64,000 bases of DNA. Source: Chryseobacterium sp. JM1 (GTDB lineage: Bacteria > Bacteroidota > Bacteroidia > Flavobacteriales > Weeksellaceae). The position numbers and the translations under genes are program-made. Location: NCBI RefSeq assembly GCF_000737715.1, contig NZ_JPRN01000002.1:186001-250000 (forward strand), given 5' to 3'. Positions 17,285 through 26,107 of the stretch are shown here, one piece after another (within the stretch, counting starts at the first letter, position 1; every line of letters starts with the position of its first letter). The notes beneath the pieces were generated by a model. That model worked only from the letters and a program-made list of their open reading frames with translations, searched no databases and had not been told where the DNA came from.

Positions 17285-18553
17285 ATGGAAACAAAAAAAG
17301 TGGCTATCGTAGGATACAGCAGAATTCCTTTCTCAAGAATCAATACAGCCTATGCGGACCTGGATAATCAGGAACTTCTGGAAGCTGCGCTCAACGGACT
17401 GATCAACAAGTATCATTTACAGGGAAAACTTCTGGGTGAAGTAGCCGGAGGAGCTGTGATCAAACATATTTCCGAGAGCAACCTCATTAGAGAAACCGTA
17501 ATGAATACAGCATTGGATCCTGCAACGCCTGCATGCGACCTTCAGCAAGCCTGTGATACGGGAATTGAAGCTGCCGTTTATATTGGAAATAAAATTGCAC
17601 TGGGACAGATAGAAAGCGGCATTGCCTGTGGTGTAGAAGCCATGAGTAACATCCCGTTTGAATCTGCTCCAAGATTAAGAAAAGCCCTGTTAAAAGCCAA
17701 TAAAGAAAAATCAGTATTTGGAAAGTTAAAACAGCTTCTAAGCCCAAGACTGAAAGACTGGATGCCGATTCCCTACAAAGGACAGGAGCCCAAAACAGGT
17801 CTGGTGATGGGTGGACACACAGAGATCACAGCCAAATATTACAACATCTCCCGCGAAGAACAGGATGAATTGGCTTTAAAAAGTCATCAGAATATGGCTA
17901 AAGCTTACGACGAAGGATTTTTCGATGATATGATTATTCCTGCTTTCGGCCTTGATAAAGACAATAACCTCCGCAGAGATACTAGCATTGAAAAACTTTC
18001 CCAGCTGAAACCTGCATTTGATAAAGAAAACGGAACATTGACCGCCGGAAATTCAACACCTTTTACAGATGGTGCATCAGCCGTTTTAATGGGCAGCGAA
18101 GAATGGGCAAATGCCAATGGCCTTCCTATTTTAGCGTATGTAACTTTCTCAGAAGTGGCAGGAATTGAATATGTGGCAAACAAGCAAAATCTGCTTCTGG
18201 CGCCCGTTTTTGCAGCTGACAGAATGCTTAGAAAGGCTGGGATGAGTCTTGAAGATTTTGATTATTATGAAATTCATGAGGCATTTGCCGCTCAGGTTCT
18301 GGCCACCATCAAGATTTGGGAAAATGATGATCTCGCTAAAAAATTCGGTCTGGAAAAAGCATTGGGAAAAATTGACAGAAGCAAACTAAATGTAAAAGGC
18401 GGAAGTCTTGCTGTAGCGCATCCTTTTGCAGCTACAGGTGGAAGAATTATCGGTACTCTGGCCAAACTGCTCCACGAAAAAGGAAACGGAAAAGGATTTA
18501 TCTCCATCTGCGCAGCACGCGGACAGGGTGTCACTATGATTTTAGAAAAATAA
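17285..18553 (+). CDS. Acetyl-CoA C-acyltransferase (thiolase, FadI-like)
   Basis: A 422-residue thiolase. Thiolases cleave 3-ketoacyl-CoA or condense acyl-CoAs. The nucleophilic cysteine is in QQACDTGIEAA (Cys90). The other catalytic blocks are EIHEAFAAQ, GGSLAVAHPFAATGGR with the active-site His, and CAARGQGVTMILE with the second catalytic Cys. The HEAFA rather than NEAFA form and the HPFAATG block place it with the FadI branch. It is the second gene in the TetR operon. In this setting it may supply or remove beta-ketoacyl units for the downstream KASII-like enzyme. The direction of the reaction in vivo is not known. Confidence 0.92.
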   Translation: METKKVAIVGYSRIPFSRINTAYADLDNQELLEAALNGLINKYHLQGKLLGEVAGGAVIKHISESNLIRETVMNTALDPATPACDLQQACDTGIEAAVYIGNKIALGQIESGIACGVEAMSNIPFESAPRLRKALLKANKEKSVFGKLKQLLSPRLKDWMPIPYKGQEPKTGLVMGGHTEITAKYYNISREEQDELALKSHQNMAKAYDEGFFDDMIIPAFGLDKDNNLRRDTSIEKLSQLKPAFDKENGTLTAGNSTPFTDGASAVLMGSEEWANANGLPILAYVTFSEVAGIEYVANKQNLLLAPVFAADRMLRKAGMSLEDFDYYEIHEAFAAQVLATIKIWENDDLAKKFGLEKALGKIDRSKLNVKGGSLAVAHPFAATGGRIIGTLAKLLHEKGNGKGFISICAARGQGVTMILEK

Positions 18554-18563
18554 AACAAAAAAT

Positions 18564-18989
18564 ATGGACAGATTAGCACAACTGCAGCAATTCATCGGAA
18601 AGGAGTTTGACCAGTCACCATCACCGTTTATGAAATGGCTCAATCCTATTGTACTTTCTGTGGAAGAAGGACATCTCGAGTTCCGGTATAAAGTAAGACC
18701 GGAATGGCTGAACCCGATAGGAAATCTTCATGGCGGGGTAACCGCAGCCATCGTTGACGACATCATTGGAGCCACGATGTTCTCTCTGAACGAAAATTCT
18801 TTCATAACAACCATCAATAATGTGATCGATTATTTTTCAACTGCAAAAGAAAATGATAATATTGTAGCCGAAACGAAAATTATAAAAAGAGGCCGGCAGT
18901 TTGTCAATGCGCAATGCGAAATATGGAACGCAGACAAAACAAGACTGATTGCCAGGGGAACCTCTAATCTATTCAAAATTAATAACTAG
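18564..18989 (+). CDS. PaaI-type hotdog-fold thioesterase
   Basis: A 141-residue single hotdog-domain protein. PaaI-like thioesterases hydrolyse acyl- or aryl-CoA thioesters in the cytoplasm. The signature NPIGNLHGGVTAAIVDDIIG (about residues 45-64) carries the HGG and Asp expected in the active site, followed by ITTINNVIDYFSTAKENDNI. It lies between thiolase and ketoacyl synthase genes with gaps of 10 and 2 bp, so it is certainly co-transcribed. It may release product from the pathway or clear stalled acyl-CoA. Substrate length is not predictable. Confidence 0.9.
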   Translation: MDRLAQLQQFIGKEFDQSPSPFMKWLNPIVLSVEEGHLEFRYKVRPEWLNPIGNLHGGVTAAIVDDIIGATMFSLNENSFITTINNVIDYFSTAKENDNIVAETKIIKRGRQFVNAQCEIWNADKTRLIARGTSNLFKINN

Positions 18990-18991
18990 AT

Positions 18992-20233
18992 ATGAAAAGA
19001 GTTGTCATTACAGGAATGGGCGCTGTGACGCCTTTGGGGAACAATGTCGAAGATTTTTGGCAAAACAGTATTAACGGGGTGAGCGGCGCAGGTTTAATTA
19101 CCCATTTTGATTCAGAAAAATTTAAGGTACACTTCGCCTGTGAAGTGAAAAACTTTGACCCGAAAATTCACCTGACCCACAACGAAATAAAAAGAAGCGA
19201 CCTGTTTTCACAATATGCGATGTATGCTTCCACAGAAGCTATTCAGGATTCCGGACTGGAACTGGAAAAAATGGATCCGTTTGATACCGGAGTGATCTGG
19301 GGAACCGGACAGGGCGGTATGCTCACCTTTGAAACTGAAGTCATGAATTTTGCAGAAGGTGACGGGACACCAAGGTTTAATCCTTTCTTTGTTCCTAAGT
19401 TCATCGCCAATATGGCTTCGGGAATGATTTCTATGAAGTTTGGTCTTCAGGGAATCAATTACACTACAATTTCAGCCTGTGCAACGGGAAATACAGCATT
19501 AATGGATGCTTTCAACTATATCCGTCTTGGAAAGGCCAAAGTAATCATCAGTGGTGGTTCTGAAGCTGCTGTGACACCGGCTTCTGTAGGAGGTTTCTCC
19601 ATTATGAAGGCCATGTCTACCAGAAATGATGATTTTACCACCGCAAGCCGTCCTTATGACACAGACAGAGACGGTTTTGTCATGGGTGAAGGTGCAGGAG
19701 CCCTTGTTCTTGAAGAATATGAGCACGCCAAAGCAAGAGGCGCTAAGATTTATGCTGAACTGGCAGGTGCTGCTATGACTGCAGATGCTTATCACATGAC
19801 GGCACCTCATCCGGATGGAGTGAGCGCGATTAAAGCGATGCAGCTGGCTATGAAAGAAGCAGGAGCCAATTTAGATGATCTTGATTATCTTAATCCTCAC
19901 GCTACGTCTACTCCGCTGGGAGACCTGGTAGAATTAAAAGCGATCAGCAAATTATTCGGAGGAAACAAAAAACTTGATATCAGTGCAACAAAATCCATGA
20001 CCGGACACTTATTGGGTGCGGCAGGTGCGGCGGAGGCTATTCTTTCTATTAAAGCTGTAGAAAAGGGAATTATTCCACCTACAATCAATCTTCATACTAT
20101 CGACGAAAGCATTCCTAAGGATGTGAATATCGTTTTTGGAGAAGCAAAAGAGAAGAACATCAACTTCGCGCTAAGCAATGCCTTTGGATTCGGAGGACAC
20201 AATGCGACTTTGGTTTTCAAGAAATTTAATTAA
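18992..20233 (+). CDS. 3-oxoacyl-ACP synthase II (FabF/KASII-like)
   Basis: A 413-residue condensing enzyme. The catalytic triad of FabF is intact and nearly at the same numbering: Cys163 in ISACATGNTA, His303 in LNPHATSTPLGD, and His339 in SMTGHLLGAAGA. It elongates acyl-ACP with malonyl-ACP in fatty-acid synthesis or a dedicated lipid or polyketide pathway. Genomes of this group normally carry a separate fabF beside acpP. Finding this one in a TetR-thiolase-thioesterase operon suggests a specialised or inducible paralogue rather than the housekeeping copy, although this cannot be confirmed inside the window. Confidence 0.92.
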   Translation: MKRVVITGMGAVTPLGNNVEDFWQNSINGVSGAGLITHFDSEKFKVHFACEVKNFDPKIHLTHNEIKRSDLFSQYAMYASTEAIQDSGLELEKMDPFDTGVIWGTGQGGMLTFETEVMNFAEGDGTPRFNPFFVPKFIANMASGMISMKFGLQGINYTTISACATGNTALMDAFNYIRLGKAKVIISGGSEAAVTPASVGGFSIMKAMSTRNDDFTTASRPYDTDRDGFVMGEGAGALVLEEYEHAKARGAKIYAELAGAAMTADAYHMTAPHPDGVSAIKAMQLAMKEAGANLDDLDYLNPHATSTPLGDLVELKAISKLFGGNKKLDISATKSMTGHLLGAAGAAEAILSIKAVEKGIIPPTINLHTIDESIPKDVNIVFGEAKEKNINFALSNAFGFGGHNATLVFKKFN

Positions 20234-20256
20234 TTTCGTACTATACATACAGTAAC

Positions 20257-20811
20257 ATGTCCAAATTGAAAGAAATAAGAGAGAGAAAAAATCTGACTCA
20301 GGAAGAGTTGGCCGAGAGCTCTGGTATTTCTGTCAGGACAATACAACGGATAGAAGCAGGAACCCAACCAAAAGGTCATACGCTTCGGGTTTTGGCCAAA
20401 GCTTTAGAAACAACCGAAAGCGAGTTTCAAAACATAGAAATCGAGACAAAAGATCTTGAAATTAAAGAAGATCAAATTCCTGCGAATTATTCTTTAATAA
20501 AGGTGATCAATCTTTCTTCTATCCCTTGTATGTTTCTACCTCCATTAAATATTTTGGTCCCTCTTTTTCTGATGTTTAAACTAAAACAGAAAAACGCCAT
20601 CGTAAAGCAAATAATTTCTGTTCAGATCATTTGGACCATATTTGCACCTGTCACATTTCTATTGGGCATCTTCTTAAAACCCGGACCTGCCCTTACGATT
20701 ATCATGATCATCTTGATTTTCCTGTCCAATATTTTTATTATCCTTAGAAACTCAGCTGAAATAGACAGAAACAAAGAACTTCTTTACAAACTGAATTTCA
20801 GCCTCATATAA
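20257..20811 (+). CDS. XRE-family regulator with C-terminal membrane segments
   Basis: A 184-residue protein joining an N-terminal Cro/C1-type helix-turn-helix (KEIRERKNLTQEELAESSGI, then TIQRIEAGTQPKGHTLRVLAKAL) with a C-terminal half containing about three hydrophobic helices (roughly residues 90-170). Membrane-tethered XRE proteins of this build are common in Flavobacteriia and their targets are mostly unknown. It is followed by a serine hydrolase gene, and three TTGTC direct repeats span its stop codon region and the gap, which could be an operator for it. Confidence 0.85.
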   Translation: MSKLKEIRERKNLTQEELAESSGISVRTIQRIEAGTQPKGHTLRVLAKALETTESEFQNIEIETKDLEIKEDQIPANYSLIKVINLSSIPCMFLPPLNILVPLFLMFKLKQKNAIVKQIISVQIIWTIFAPVTFLLGIFLKPGPALTIIMIILIFLSNIFIILRNSAEIDRNKELLYKLNFSLI

Positions 20812-20813
20812 CC

Positions 20814-20842
20814 TTGTCGGATGATTGTCGGGTTTTTGTCAG
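20814..20842 (+). promoter_or_regulatory. Three TTGTC-type direct repeats with 11-bp period
   Basis: TTGTCGG (20814), TTGTCGG (20825) and TTGTCAG (20836) repeat at exactly 11 bp, about one helical turn, upstream of the serine hydrolase gene. Same-face spacing suggests a cooperative DNA-binding site, possibly for the XRE protein encoded just upstream. Confidence 0.5.
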
Positions 20843-20899
20843 GTTCTATTTTTTGTGCTAAAAATAAGAAACCTAATCTTTGTCAAAAAAAATAAGACA

Positions 20900-21973
20900 A
20901 TGACAAAACTCTTTTATTTTACCTTATTATTTCTCCTCATGTTTTCTACGAATACCAATGCTCAGGCAGAAAAAGTAAGCAGCCATTACATTACAGATTC
21001 AATTTTTGATCGTGATAAAGAAATTGAAAATTGGCTCCACGAACTTAAAGTTCCCATTCTTGGGCTTGGCATTATAGAAGGCGGCACATTAAAACAGATT
21101 AAAGTATTCGGAAAAACTAAAGACAATATTTCAGCACCTTACAATACGATTTTCAATGTAGCATCACTTACCAAACCAATTACTGCAATGGTAGCATTAC
21201 ATCTGGTGAATATAGGAAAATGGGATCTTGATGAACCGGTTTATACATATTGGACCGATCCGGATATAGCCAATGATCCAAGGAACAAACAGTTGACGAC
21301 AAGAATAATATTAAGTCATCAAACAGGCTTTCCCAACTGGAGATACATGAAAGAAAACAAAAAATTAAGTTTTGATTTTGACCCGGGAACAAAATTTCAA
21401 TATTCAGGAGAAGGTTTTGAATATCTGAGAAAAGCCATTGAAAACAAATTCAAAAAACCACTGGAACAATTAGCAAGAGAATTTATATTTCAACCTCTAA
21501 AAATGAATGACACCAATTATATTTGGGATGAAAACACAGATAAAAACAGATTTGCCACAGGCTACGACAAAAATGGAAAACCTTATAAAACAGAGGAAAA
21601 TAAATTGGAAAATGCAGCTGATGATCTGCACACAACAGTAGAAGATTATGGAAACTTTCTCGCTGATATTCTTAACGGAGGACATCTTAACCATGATCTT
21701 TATCTGCAGATGATGAAAAGACAGGTTCAAACCAGGAAAAACAAATACTATGGATTAGGCTTTGTTATTTACGACCTGGGTAATGGAGAATATGCATTGT
21801 CACATGGTGGTTCTGACTCAGGAACATTTTGCCTTACGATGATTTTTCCGAAAACCAAACAGGGACTTCTGATTTTCACCAATTCAGATAACGGTTACAA
21901 AGTATTCGATAAATTACTTGCTCATTATCTGGGAGAAAACGGAAAGAAAATCATCAGGATAGAAACCCAATAA
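20900..21973 (+). CDS. Secreted serine hydrolase (class C beta-lactamase/PBP4* fold)
   Basis: A 357-residue protein from the ATG at 20900, chosen because it begins a clean signal peptide (MTKLFYFTLLFLLMFSTNTN, cut after AQ). Upstream in-frame codons lack this. The beta-lactamase-related fold is shown by the SxxK motif SLTKP (in NVASLTKPITAMVALHLV), a tyrosine motif YSGEGFEYL in place of YxN, and a C-terminal HGGSDSGT block for the KTG position. Members include esterases, D-amino peptidases and peptidoglycan-active enzymes, so the substrate is open. It is likely periplasmic. Confidence 0.88.
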   Translation: MTKLFYFTLLFLLMFSTNTNAQAEKVSSHYITDSIFDRDKEIENWLHELKVPILGLGIIEGGTLKQIKVFGKTKDNISAPYNTIFNVASLTKPITAMVALHLVNIGKWDLDEPVYTYWTDPDIANDPRNKQLTTRIILSHQTGFPNWRYMKENKKLSFDFDPGTKFQYSGEGFEYLRKAIENKFKKPLEQLAREFIFQPLKMNDTNYIWDENTDKNRFATGYDKNGKPYKTEENKLENAADDLHTTVEDYGNFLADILNGGHLNHDLYLQMMKRQVQTRKNKYYGLGFVIYDLGNGEYALSHGGSDSGTFCLTMIFPKTKQGLLIFTNSDNGYKVFDKLLAHYLGENGKKIIRIETQ

Positions 21974-21978
21974 ACAAC

Positions 21979-22006
21979 AAAAAGCAGTCAAAATTGACTG
22001 CTTTTT
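21979..22006 (+). terminator. Intrinsic terminator after the serine hydrolase
   Basis: Perfect 13-bp arms AAAAAGCAGTCAA (21979-21991) and TTGACTGCTTTTT (21994-22006) with a 2-base centre and T-run. It may serve both strands, since the next gene is convergent. Confidence 0.88.
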
Positions 22007-22039
22007 GCTTTTACCTTTCTTACTTGAGATGGCAGATTC

Positions 22040-22420
22040 TTACTCAGAATCCAGTATAAAAAAATCATCCGCATTGTCTGCCATTGGAATATATAACCGT
22101 TCCCATTGTTCTCCTTCTTCTATTTCCCAACTGTGCCCCTCGCCCTCTACATCTTCTGCCAGAAGGATAATTCCAGGTTCGATATGAAATGTGGAACCAT
22201 TACTTACCTTAAACCGGATCTTTCCTTTCAGCGTTACTACATATTGCTTTCTTGGGGCAGTGTGCACTTCTTTTTCCCATTCTTCAGTAGTAGTACTGAT
22301 CCAAAAAGTTTTTATGTTCATCTGCTTCAAAGTAGGAATTTTTCCTATCTCGAAAGTACTTGTGCCATCGGGATTATTAAGTAACCTTATGGCAGGTACA
22401 GAATCGCTTGTGCTTTTCAA
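22040..22420 (-). CDS. Cupin-fold protein of unknown substrate
   Basis: A 126-residue soluble protein with a single cupin domain: QYVVTLKGKIRFKVSNGSTF and then IEPGIILLAEDVEGEGHSWE match the two conserved barrel motifs in outline. The histidine-rich metal set is incomplete, with mainly one His near GHSWE, so catalysis is uncertain and a binding role is possible. The gap to the L,D-transpeptidase gene is 33 bp in the same direction, so they could be co-transcribed, although no functional link is obvious. Confidence 0.8.
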   Translation of the reverse strand: MKSTSDSVPAIRLLNNPDGTSTFEIGKIPTLKQMNIKTFWISTTTEEWEKEVHTAPRKQYVVTLKGKIRFKVSNGSTFHIEPGIILLAEDVEGEGHSWEIEEGEQWERLYIPMADNADDFFILDSE

Positions 22421-22453
22421 ATTATACTATTTTTATACGGTTATTACTCTCAA

Positions 22454-23209
22454 TTAAGATTTCAGCCATTCCGAAGAAGAAAGGTATTTCTGATCGGGAT
22501 AATAGATGAAAAGGCAGTTACGTCCTTTTATGGTATTAATGATGGGTTGTGTCAATGCTTTCGGTACGGCGGGACATCCCCAGCTTCTTCCGATTCTTTT
22601 GTGCATTGATGCAAATTCATCGCTTACATAATCTGCTCCGTGCATTACGATCGCTCTTCTGTAGGCTGCATCATTAAATCCTTTATCCATTCCCAGCAGT
22701 TTCAAAGAATATCCGTTGTCTCCCTGATAAGTGGCATCCGTGATATAAAATCCCAAACTGCTCTGCAGCGAACTTTCCGTATTAGAAAAATTCGCAGCAA
22801 ATTCTTCGCCTGTATTTTTTCCGTGTGCTACCAGTGAATTGAACAGTACCTTTTTCTCGTTGGTATCAATCACCCAAAGTCTTTTTGTATTCGAAGACAT
22901 AGAAAAATCGCAGATAGTCAATAAATGCGAGTCCTGATTCAGCAATCCTGCTTTTTTTAAATTTTCAAATCCTGTTAATGCTTTTGAGAATACTTCATAA
23001 TTCAATTCATGCTCAGGATCAAATGGAATTGATTTGTACAATTCTTCTGATGAAGATGCTTTGGCGGCAGTCTTCTCAGATTTCGTGTCAGCTACTTTTT
23101 CAATTTTTGCTGTATTCACATTCCCAGTCTTTGCTGCCTTTCCCGGCGAAAGATAGAATGAAGTCGTGACCATATAAACAAGGCCTAATACACTATAAAT
23201 TCCTCTCAT
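22454..23209 (-). CDS. Murein L,D-transpeptidase catalytic-domain protein (YkuD-like)
   Basis: A 251-residue exported protein with an N-terminal hydrophobic signal. The C-terminal catalytic domain carries IVMHGADYVS (His) and RIGRSWGCPAVPKA, where the cysteine near residue 212 is the nucleophile, matching the L,D-transpeptidase SxGC motif in a divergent murein-transpeptidase family. Such enzymes form 3-3 peptidoglycan crosslinks or anchor proteins to the wall in the periplasm. The middle segment after the signal is alanine- and lysine-rich and probably a linker. Confidence 0.88.
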   Translation of the reverse strand: MRGIYSVLGLVYMVTTSFYLSPGKAAKTGNVNTAKIEKVADTKSEKTAAKASSSEELYKSIPFDPEHELNYEVFSKALTGFENLKKAGLLNQDSHLLTICDFSMSSNTKRLWVIDTNEKKVLFNSLVAHGKNTGEEFAANFSNTESSLQSSLGFYITDATYQGDNGYSLKLLGMDKGFNDAAYRRAIVMHGADYVSDEFASMHKRIGRSWGCPAVPKALTQPIINTIKGRNCLFIYYPDQKYLSSSEWLKS

Positions 23210-23337
23210 TCAATACTATTAAATTCCAAATTAGTGAGGCAAAATTATAAAAACATAATTACCAGCCTGTTATAAACGCGGAAAGTTTAACTGAATTTAA
23301 GAAACTTTAACTTCCTGATTTCGTGAATTAAAAGGGC

Positions 23338-23865
23338 TTATTTCTCTGAATCTCCAACAAATTCCAGGCTGACAGAATTCATACAATACCGAAGTCCCGT
23401 AGGTTTCGGACCATCATCGAAAACATGTCCCAGATGGGAATCACATCGTTTGCAGAGCACTTCTACCCTTTCCATTCCGTAGGCTGTATCTCTTTTGTAA
23501 TATACGCCTTCTTTATCGGCTTCAAAAAAGCTTGGCCATCCGCAGCTGCTGCTGAATTTCGAAGTGGACCGGAACAGATGATTACCGCAAACGGCACAAT
23601 AATAGTCCCCGATCTCATCAAACTCATTGTATTTTCCGGTAAAAGCTCTTTCCGTAGCAGCTTCTCTCGATATTGCATATAAGTCGGGAGCAAGGATTTT
23701 TTTCCATTCTTCGTTGGGAATATCCAGTTTTGAAGTATCGGTTCTGGAGTAGTATGGATTGTTTTTTGCTTCTTTATTTTCCATAGGAACAGTTTTAACA
23801 GGCTGAAATTTCTGCGGACACGCCTGCAGAATGATTAATAATATAATGAAAGTTAAACATTTCAT
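23338..23865 (-). CDS. msrB: Peptide-methionine (R)-S-oxide reductase MsrB, predicted lipoprotein
   Basis: MsrB repairs methionine-R-sulfoxide in oxidised proteins. The zinc-binding pairs CAVCGNHLF and CKRCDSHLGHVF are intact, and the catalytic cysteine is in RYCMNSVSLEF near the C-terminus. The ATG at 23865 is preferred over an in-frame TTG six codons upstream. It starts a lipoprotein-type signal (LIILQAC) so the enzyme is probably anchored in the cell envelope, an extracytoplasmic repair role. The gene stands alone, divergent from the DUF445 gene. Confidence 0.95.
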   Translation of the reverse strand: MKCLTFIILLIILQACPQKFQPVKTVPMENKEAKNNPYYSRTDTSKLDIPNEEWKKILAPDLYAISREAATERAFTGKYNEFDEIGDYYCAVCGNHLFRSTSKFSSSCGWPSFFEADKEGVYYKRDTAYGMERVEVLCKRCDSHLGHVFDDGPKPTGLRYCMNSVSLEFVGDSEK

Positions 23866-23896
23866 GATGAGTTTTACTTTCAATTAAACTCATCTC

Positions 23897-25168
23897 ATGA
23901 CCAAATTTAGTAAATTTGAGAATATGAATGATGAAGCCAAAAGAAAACAACTGAGAAAATATAAAGCATTTGCCACCGGATTATTTGTCCTGATGGCCAT
24001 TATTTTCATTGCCACTACGCTCCTTCAGAAATCAAACCCTTCGCATTGGTTAGGTTATGTAAGGGCTTTTTCCGAGGCAGCAATGGTAGGGGCTTTGGCA
24101 GACTGGTTCGCGGTGACCGCTTTATTCCGGCATCCGCTGGGTCTTCCGATTCCGCATACGAATCTTATTGAAAACAGTAAACAGAGGTTAGGTGACAATC
24201 TTGGCAGCTTTGTGGTAAGCAATTTTCTTTCGCCACAAAATATCCGTCCTTATATCCAGAAGCTTAAAATTTCAAACTTTGTCGGCGAATGGCTTGCGAA
24301 GGAAAAAAGCCAGGATATCCTGATCAGGAATCTTTCGGACATTGTTCTGGACATTCTCAATAAGCTTGATGATACTTCAGTAAGCCAGTTTATCAGCAAG
24401 AAAGTTTCTGAAATGACGGATGACATTAAGCTGAATAAAGTGGTTGGAAACGGGATCACTTATATTCTGGAGAAAAATGATCATCAGAGAATCATTACCA
24501 ATCTTTCCAAACAGATCAAAGAATATATTATCGAGAATGATGAAATGATCAAAGAACGCGTTGAAAAGGGAAGCTATTCATTCATACCGTCTTTTGTTGA
24601 CAATAAAATCGCTGATAAAATTGCAAGTGGGCTTTCAGATTTTTTCAAAGAAATAGAAGAAGATCCGGAACATGAAATCCGCAATCTGATTACTCAAAAA
24701 ATCCATGAATTCTCTACTGATCTGAAGGAAGATCCGAAATGGGATGATGAATTTAAAACCATTAAAAACGGTCTTCTGAAAAGTGATAAGTTAGATGAAT
24801 ATTCCAGTGATATCTGGATTTCTATCAAGAAAACATTAATGAAAGAGCTTCAGGATGATCAGTCTTCACTCAAAGGCTATCTTACTAAAAATCTGAATGA
24901 ATTTTCCCAAAATTTAAAAACGGACGAAAATCTTCAGAATAAAATTGATCATTGGGTCAGAGTGACGGCTTACAAATATATCCTTAAAAATACCCATCAG
25001 TTCGGAAACCTCATCAGCTCTACTGTTGGAAACTGGCAGGGCAAAGAACTGAGCGAAAAGCTGGAACTGGAAGTGGGAAAAGACCTGCAGTTTATCCGGG
25101 TCAACGGAACACTCGTCGGCGGATTGGTGGGACTGATCATCTACACCATTGCCAACTTCTTCATTTAA
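23897..25168 (+). CDS. DUF445 family membrane protein
   Basis: A 423-residue DUF445 (YjiN-like) protein. It has an N-terminal transmembrane helix (about residues 28-45) and the family's hallmark MVGALADWFAVTALFRHPLGLP (about 68-89, quoted in part as GALADWFAVTALFRHP). A long helical, charged, repetitive middle follows, with a C-terminal hydrophobic helix (LVGGLVGLIIYTIANFF). Family function is unsettled; these are inner-membrane proteins with an extended coiled domain. The start at 23897 overlaps none of the divergent msrB gene; an ATG nine codons later is an alternative. Confidence 0.9.
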   Translation: MTKFSKFENMNDEAKRKQLRKYKAFATGLFVLMAIIFIATTLLQKSNPSHWLGYVRAFSEAAMVGALADWFAVTALFRHPLGLPIPHTNLIENSKQRLGDNLGSFVVSNFLSPQNIRPYIQKLKISNFVGEWLAKEKSQDILIRNLSDIVLDILNKLDDTSVSQFISKKVSEMTDDIKLNKVVGNGITYILEKNDHQRIITNLSKQIKEYIIENDEMIKERVEKGSYSFIPSFVDNKIADKIASGLSDFFKEIEEDPEHEIRNLITQKIHEFSTDLKEDPKWDDEFKTIKNGLLKSDKLDEYSSDIWISIKKTLMKELQDDQSSLKGYLTKNLNEFSQNLKTDENLQNKIDHWVRVTAYKYILKNTHQFGNLISSTVGNWQGKELSEKLELEVGKDLQFIRVNGTLVGGLVGLIIYTIANFFI

Positions 25169-25190
25169 AAAACTATTCACCAACCAAACC

Positions 25191-26078
25191 ATGAAAAAAC
25201 TTTTTATTACATTATTCCTCCCTCTTTTTGTCCTCTGTTTCTGCCAGAAGGTTGAACTCAAGGCCGTAACCGATTCCTCACAGATTTTCAAAGGCGAAAT
25301 TGCGGGAGTTCCCGTTACCATGCAGCTTCATTTCGCAGGGATTGCAGATTGCAGCCTGTATCAATATTTTGTAGACGGCTGGTATTATTACGATAAATAT
25401 CAGAAAAAGATCCCTCTGACGGGTATTTATGATTATGGGAAACTGTCTTTATACCATTTTGGAAACAAACAAAAGCAGAATTCCAAACTGTTGAAAGATC
25501 AGATCACTTCGCCTCAGAAAGTGGAAAAAACTGCAGAAATTGCGGAAGCCCTGAATCCCAAAGAGTCTATTACTTTTACGACAGATAACCCTAAAGAAAA
25601 TTCTATCACCGGGAACTTTTATATGGATAAAAAAACACAACCGGCCAAACTGTTTACCGGAAATGATATGATTTACCGTTATAACAATTACCTGACGTTA
25701 CCCAACAACAAAAAGATCAATACGTTTGATTTCATTAATAAACATGGAGGAAACCAATTGATTTCTTATGCATCAGGAGACAATGGAAACCGTATTTTAC
25801 TATATTTTGAACATTCTTCCAATTTCAATGCATGCGGAAGATGCGGGGCCAGCGAAGGGGAAAAAGGCTACAGAATTCTGTACTTCACCAAAGACTGGAA
25901 TTATAAAAACTATGAAGAATTCCTGACTGAAAGCTGTCTGGAAAACATTTATGACACTACAGAAACAAAATCCCAGGATCGGAAAATTTTAAAGTATAAA
26001 ATTAAAAAATCCTCATCTACAGCAGCGTACAGTCTTACGGTAGATATAAAAAATGCCTCTGTCGTAAAGGCAAAATAA
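25191..26078 (+). CDS. Secreted protein of unknown function
   Basis: A 295-residue protein from the ATG at 25191, which begins a signal peptide (MKKLFITLFLPLFVLCFCQK). An earlier in-frame start would overlap the DUF445 gene and spoil the signal. The mature part has alternating aromatic and charged residues typical of beta-rich exported proteins (SLYQYFVDGWYYYDKY), a CGRCGASEGEKGYRI segment with a Cys pair, and NNKKINTFDFINKHGG. I do not recognise a family. It follows DUF445 by 22 bp and may be co-transcribed. It ends at a bidirectional terminator. Confidence 0.8.
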   Translation: MKKLFITLFLPLFVLCFCQKVELKAVTDSSQIFKGEIAGVPVTMQLHFAGIADCSLYQYFVDGWYYYDKYQKKIPLTGIYDYGKLSLYHFGNKQKQNSKLLKDQITSPQKVEKTAEIAEALNPKESITFTTDNPKENSITGNFYMDKKTQPAKLFTGNDMIYRYNNYLTLPNNKKINTFDFINKHGGNQLISYASGDNGNRILLYFEHSSNFNACGRCGASEGEKGYRILYFTKDWNYKNYEEFLTESCLENIYDTTETKSQDRKILKYKIKKSSSTAAYSLTVDIKNASVVKAK

Positions 26079-26104
26079 AAAAGAGAACCTTAAGCTCTCT
26101 TTTT
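26078..26104. terminator. Bidirectional terminator between the secreted protein and pyrD
   Basis: Arms AAAAAGAGA (26078-26086) and TCTCTTTTT (26096-26104) around a 9-base loop, flanked by A and T runs usable from either strand between convergent genes. Confidence 0.75.
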
Positions 26105-26107
26105 ACT

